Part shown: one piece after another, positions 5,313-6,703 of the stretch | Layout of the letters: every line of letters begins with the position of its first letter | Numbering within the stretch: position 1 is the stretch's first letter | Assembly (NCBI GenBank): GCA_902803035.1 | Contig: CADCON010000026.1 | Span: forward strand, 1 to 6,703 | From: an uncultured Ruminococcus sp. | Lineage (GTDB): Bacteria; Bacillota; Clostridia; Oscillospirales; Acutalibacteraceae | Length of the DNA stretch: 6,703 nucleotides | Reading direction: 5' to 3' | Translations under genes and position numbers: made by a program | Notes under the pieces: generated by a model | What the model saw: the letters and a program-made list of their open reading frames with translations, nothing else | Databases searched by the model: none | What the model was told of the DNA's origin: nothing

Positions 5313-6443
5313 TTATTTGAAATACAGATATAGGCGGCATTGCAGCGTGCCGTTGTAGAGCTTGCGCTGCTTGTCGCATTTGCGCCCGAAGAATTGCTCG
5401 AACTGCTCGTCCGGCGTGATGACGGCGTAGCTCCAGCCGTCCCGGCGGACGAATCGGCTGCCCATCGTCCGATAGATTTGCTGCGCGCTCTCCACGTCCA
5501 TCAGACGCTCGCCGTAGGGCGGATTGCAGACCACGACGCCCTTTTCCCCGTCCGGCTCAAAGTCGGCGATGTCGCGCACCTCAAAAGTAATGCGCTTGGA
5601 CATTCCCGCTTTATAGGCGTTTTCGCGTGCCAGTTCTATGACCTCCGGATTGACGTCATATCCGCAGGCGGAAAACGCCGCGTCGCGGTTGATGAGATCC
5701 CTGGCGCGCGCGCGTTCGCTCTGCCAGACGCCGGCGGGGATGCCGTTCCATTCCTCCGAAACGAACGACCTGCGGAGTCCCGGCGCGACGTTCAACGCCT
5801 TGAGCGCGGACTCGATGAGAATGGTGCCCGAACCGCAGCAGGGGTCGATCACATGGGAATGGCTCCGCACGAACGCCACGTCCGCCATCGCCGCCGCCAG
5901 CGTTTCGCGTATCGGCGCGGCGGCTCCGTTGCGGCGGTAGCCCCTTTTGTGCAGGCTCGCGCCGGAGGTGTCGATCATCAGCAGCGCAACGTCCTTCATG
6001 AGGAGAAAATGAATCCTGTGCAGCGCGCCGGTTTCCTCGAACCAGCCGAGGGAATACTTCTGGGAAAGCCGATCCACGACCGCCTTCTTGATGATCTTCT
6101 GGCAATCCGGCACGGAATGCAGCCTGGAATTCAGACAGCTTCCCTTGACCGGAAAGGCGTCTGCCTTCCCGATCCAGCGTTCCCACGGAAGAGCCTTGGT
6201 GCCTTCGAACAGCTCGTCGAAGGTGGTGGCTTTGAATCGCCCCATGACGATGCAGATGCGTTCGGAATAGCGGCTGCCCAGATTCGCGCGGACAAGCATA
6301 CTCTCGTCGCCCTCAAAGAGAACCCTTCCGTTCTCGGCGGCGACGTTCTCCGCGCCCATCCGCCGCAGCTCGCCGGCGGCAAGCCCCTCTACGCCGAACT
6401 GGCAGGGAGCCGCCATCAATATTTTATTGCTTATGGTAATCAA
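5313..6443 (-). CDS. THUMP-domain class I rRNA methyltransferase, RlmL/YpsC-like (23S rRNA guanine-N2)
   Basis: This 376-residue protein is a THUMP-plus-Rossmann RNA methyltransferase of the YpsC/RlmL (N-terminal half) type. It is expected to transfer a methyl group from SAM to the N2 of a 23S rRNA guanine (G2445 in E. coli numbering for RlmL). An N-terminal ferredoxin-like/THUMP region covers residues about 10-160 (APCQFGVEGLAAGELRRMG at 12-30; ALHRIHFLLMKDVALLMIDTSG before the catalytic part). The SAM-binding motif I is DPCCGSGT (200-207), and the catalytic motif IV is NPPYGERL (307-314), typical of N2-guanine transfer. Length matches single-enzyme Firmicute homologues, not the fused RlmKL. 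The start is uncertain: the longest frame begins with TTG at 6441-6443, whose AAAGG site is only 2 bases away. The first ATG (6414-6416, residue 10) has no nearby site and would trim the first strand. The gene starts 16 bases after the preceding partial gene. Confidence 0.92.
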   Translation of the reverse strand: MITISNKILMAAPCQFGVEGLAAGELRRMGAENVAAENGRVLFEGDESMLVRANLGSRYSERICIVMGRFKATTFDELFEGTKALPWERWIGKADAFPVKGSCLNSRLHSVPDCQKIIKKAVVDRLSQKYSLGWFEETGALHRIHFLLMKDVALLMIDTSGASLHKRGYRRNGAAAPIRETLAAAMADVAFVRSHSHVIDPCCGSGTILIESALKALNVAPGLRRSFVSEEWNGIPAGVWQSERARARDLINRDAAFSACGYDVNPEVIELARENAYKAGMSKRITFEVRDIADFEPDGEKGVVVCNPPYGERLMDVESAQQIYRTMGSRFVRRDGWSYAVITPDEQFEQFFGRKCDKQRKLYNGTLQCRLYLYFK

Positions 6444-6459
6444 AACCTTTCATGCGAAA

Positions 6460-6703
6460 TCAGACCGTTTTCTGGGGGCGAAGCTCGTTCCAGCGGAAGG
6501 AAACGCCGTCGGTGCGTATGACCAGAATGCATTCGCGGGTGCCGGGCTTCTTCTTTCTCTTCAGCTCGCATTTGTACACCAGCGTGTCGCCGCCCTTGTA
6601 GACATAGAGGAATTCCAGCGCGCAGCCCTTTTCGTTGATCCGGCGCATGAGCTTCTCCATGCTGAACGGCTTGCGGACAGCCTTGCCGTTCTTCCTGTCG
6701 TAG
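6460..6703 (-). CDS. C-terminal part of an unrecognised basic protein (cut by window edge)
   Basis: This frame is open from the right edge to the TGA at 6460-6462, giving 80 complete codons. An internal ATG at 6658-6660 could start a 66-residue protein, but no purine-rich ribosome site precedes it (the bases before it read CCGTTCAGC) and the frame stays open upstream (YDRKNGKAVRKPFS), so I treat it as the end of a longer protein. It is rich in Lys and Arg, with a KRKKK run (residues 34-38 counted from that Met), and alternates hydrophobic and charged residues (CALEFLYVYKGGDTLVYKCEL), suggesting beta strands. No known motif or membrane segment is visible. It lies 16 bases before the methyltransferase gene and is probably co-transcribed with it. 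Function unknown. Confidence 0.6.
   Translation of the reverse strand, partial: YDRKNGKAVRKPFSMEKLMRRINEKGCALEFLYVYKGGDTLVYKCELKRKKKPGTRECILVIRTDGVSFRWNELRPQKTV

Noticed and set aside
6425..6453. Nine-codon minicistron (ATG at 6451-6453 to TAA at 6424-6426) overlapping the methyltransferase start
   Set aside because: It has no ribosome site of its own and is very short; chance is the simplest explanation.
5340..6521. A 393-codon open frame on the plus strand opposite the methyltransferase
   Set aside because: It is a shadow of the RlmL-like gene, whose DPCCGSGT and NPPYGERL motifs are on the minus strand.

Overview
The window is a compact chromosomal housekeeping segment in which every supportable gene is read from the minus strand. 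The visible G+C richness, strong AGGAGG-type ribosome sites, the protein types (HemZ-type radical SAM protein, short DtxR/MntR-like regulator, YpsC/RlmL-like methyltransferase) and the dtd / metallo-hydrolase / hemZ gene order point to a GC-rich Firmicute of class Clostridia, perhaps Oscillospiraceae-like. That placement is inference from protein style, not a database match.

In transcription order (high to low coordinates): (1) the C-terminal end of an unrecognised basic protein, cut by the right edge (6460-6703); (2) an RlmL/YpsC-type THUMP-domain 23S rRNA guanine-N2 methyltransferase (5313-6443); (3) a 130-bp AT-rich intergenic region with a weak hairpin, an inverted repeat and a good sigma-A-type promoter; (4) a DtxR/MntR-family metal-dependent repressor (4796-5182); (5) a clear intrinsic terminator (4745-4777) that closes the repressor unit; (6) a tight five-gene run: dtd (D-aminoacyl-tRNA deacylase), a GloB/YqgX-like metallo-beta-lactamase-fold hydrolase, hemZ, a uridine-kinase-like protein with an extra C-terminal domain of about 250 residues, and the start of comM/yifB, which leaves the window at the left edge.

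The regulator looks like a one-gene unit with its own promoter and terminator. The five genes from dtd to comM have gaps of 4 to 42 bases or overlap (hemZ/kinase by 17 bases), so they look co-transcribed, but no convincing promoter is visible between the terminator and dtd. The products do not form one pathway: tRNA proofreading, thioester or small-molecule hydrolysis, radical SAM chemistry, nucleoside phosphorylation and a ComM-like AAA+ ATPase.

No rRNA, tRNA, CRISPR array, insertion sequence, phage gene or obvious defence system is visible. The most unusual item is the two-domain kinase fusion. The remaining findings are regulatory details.
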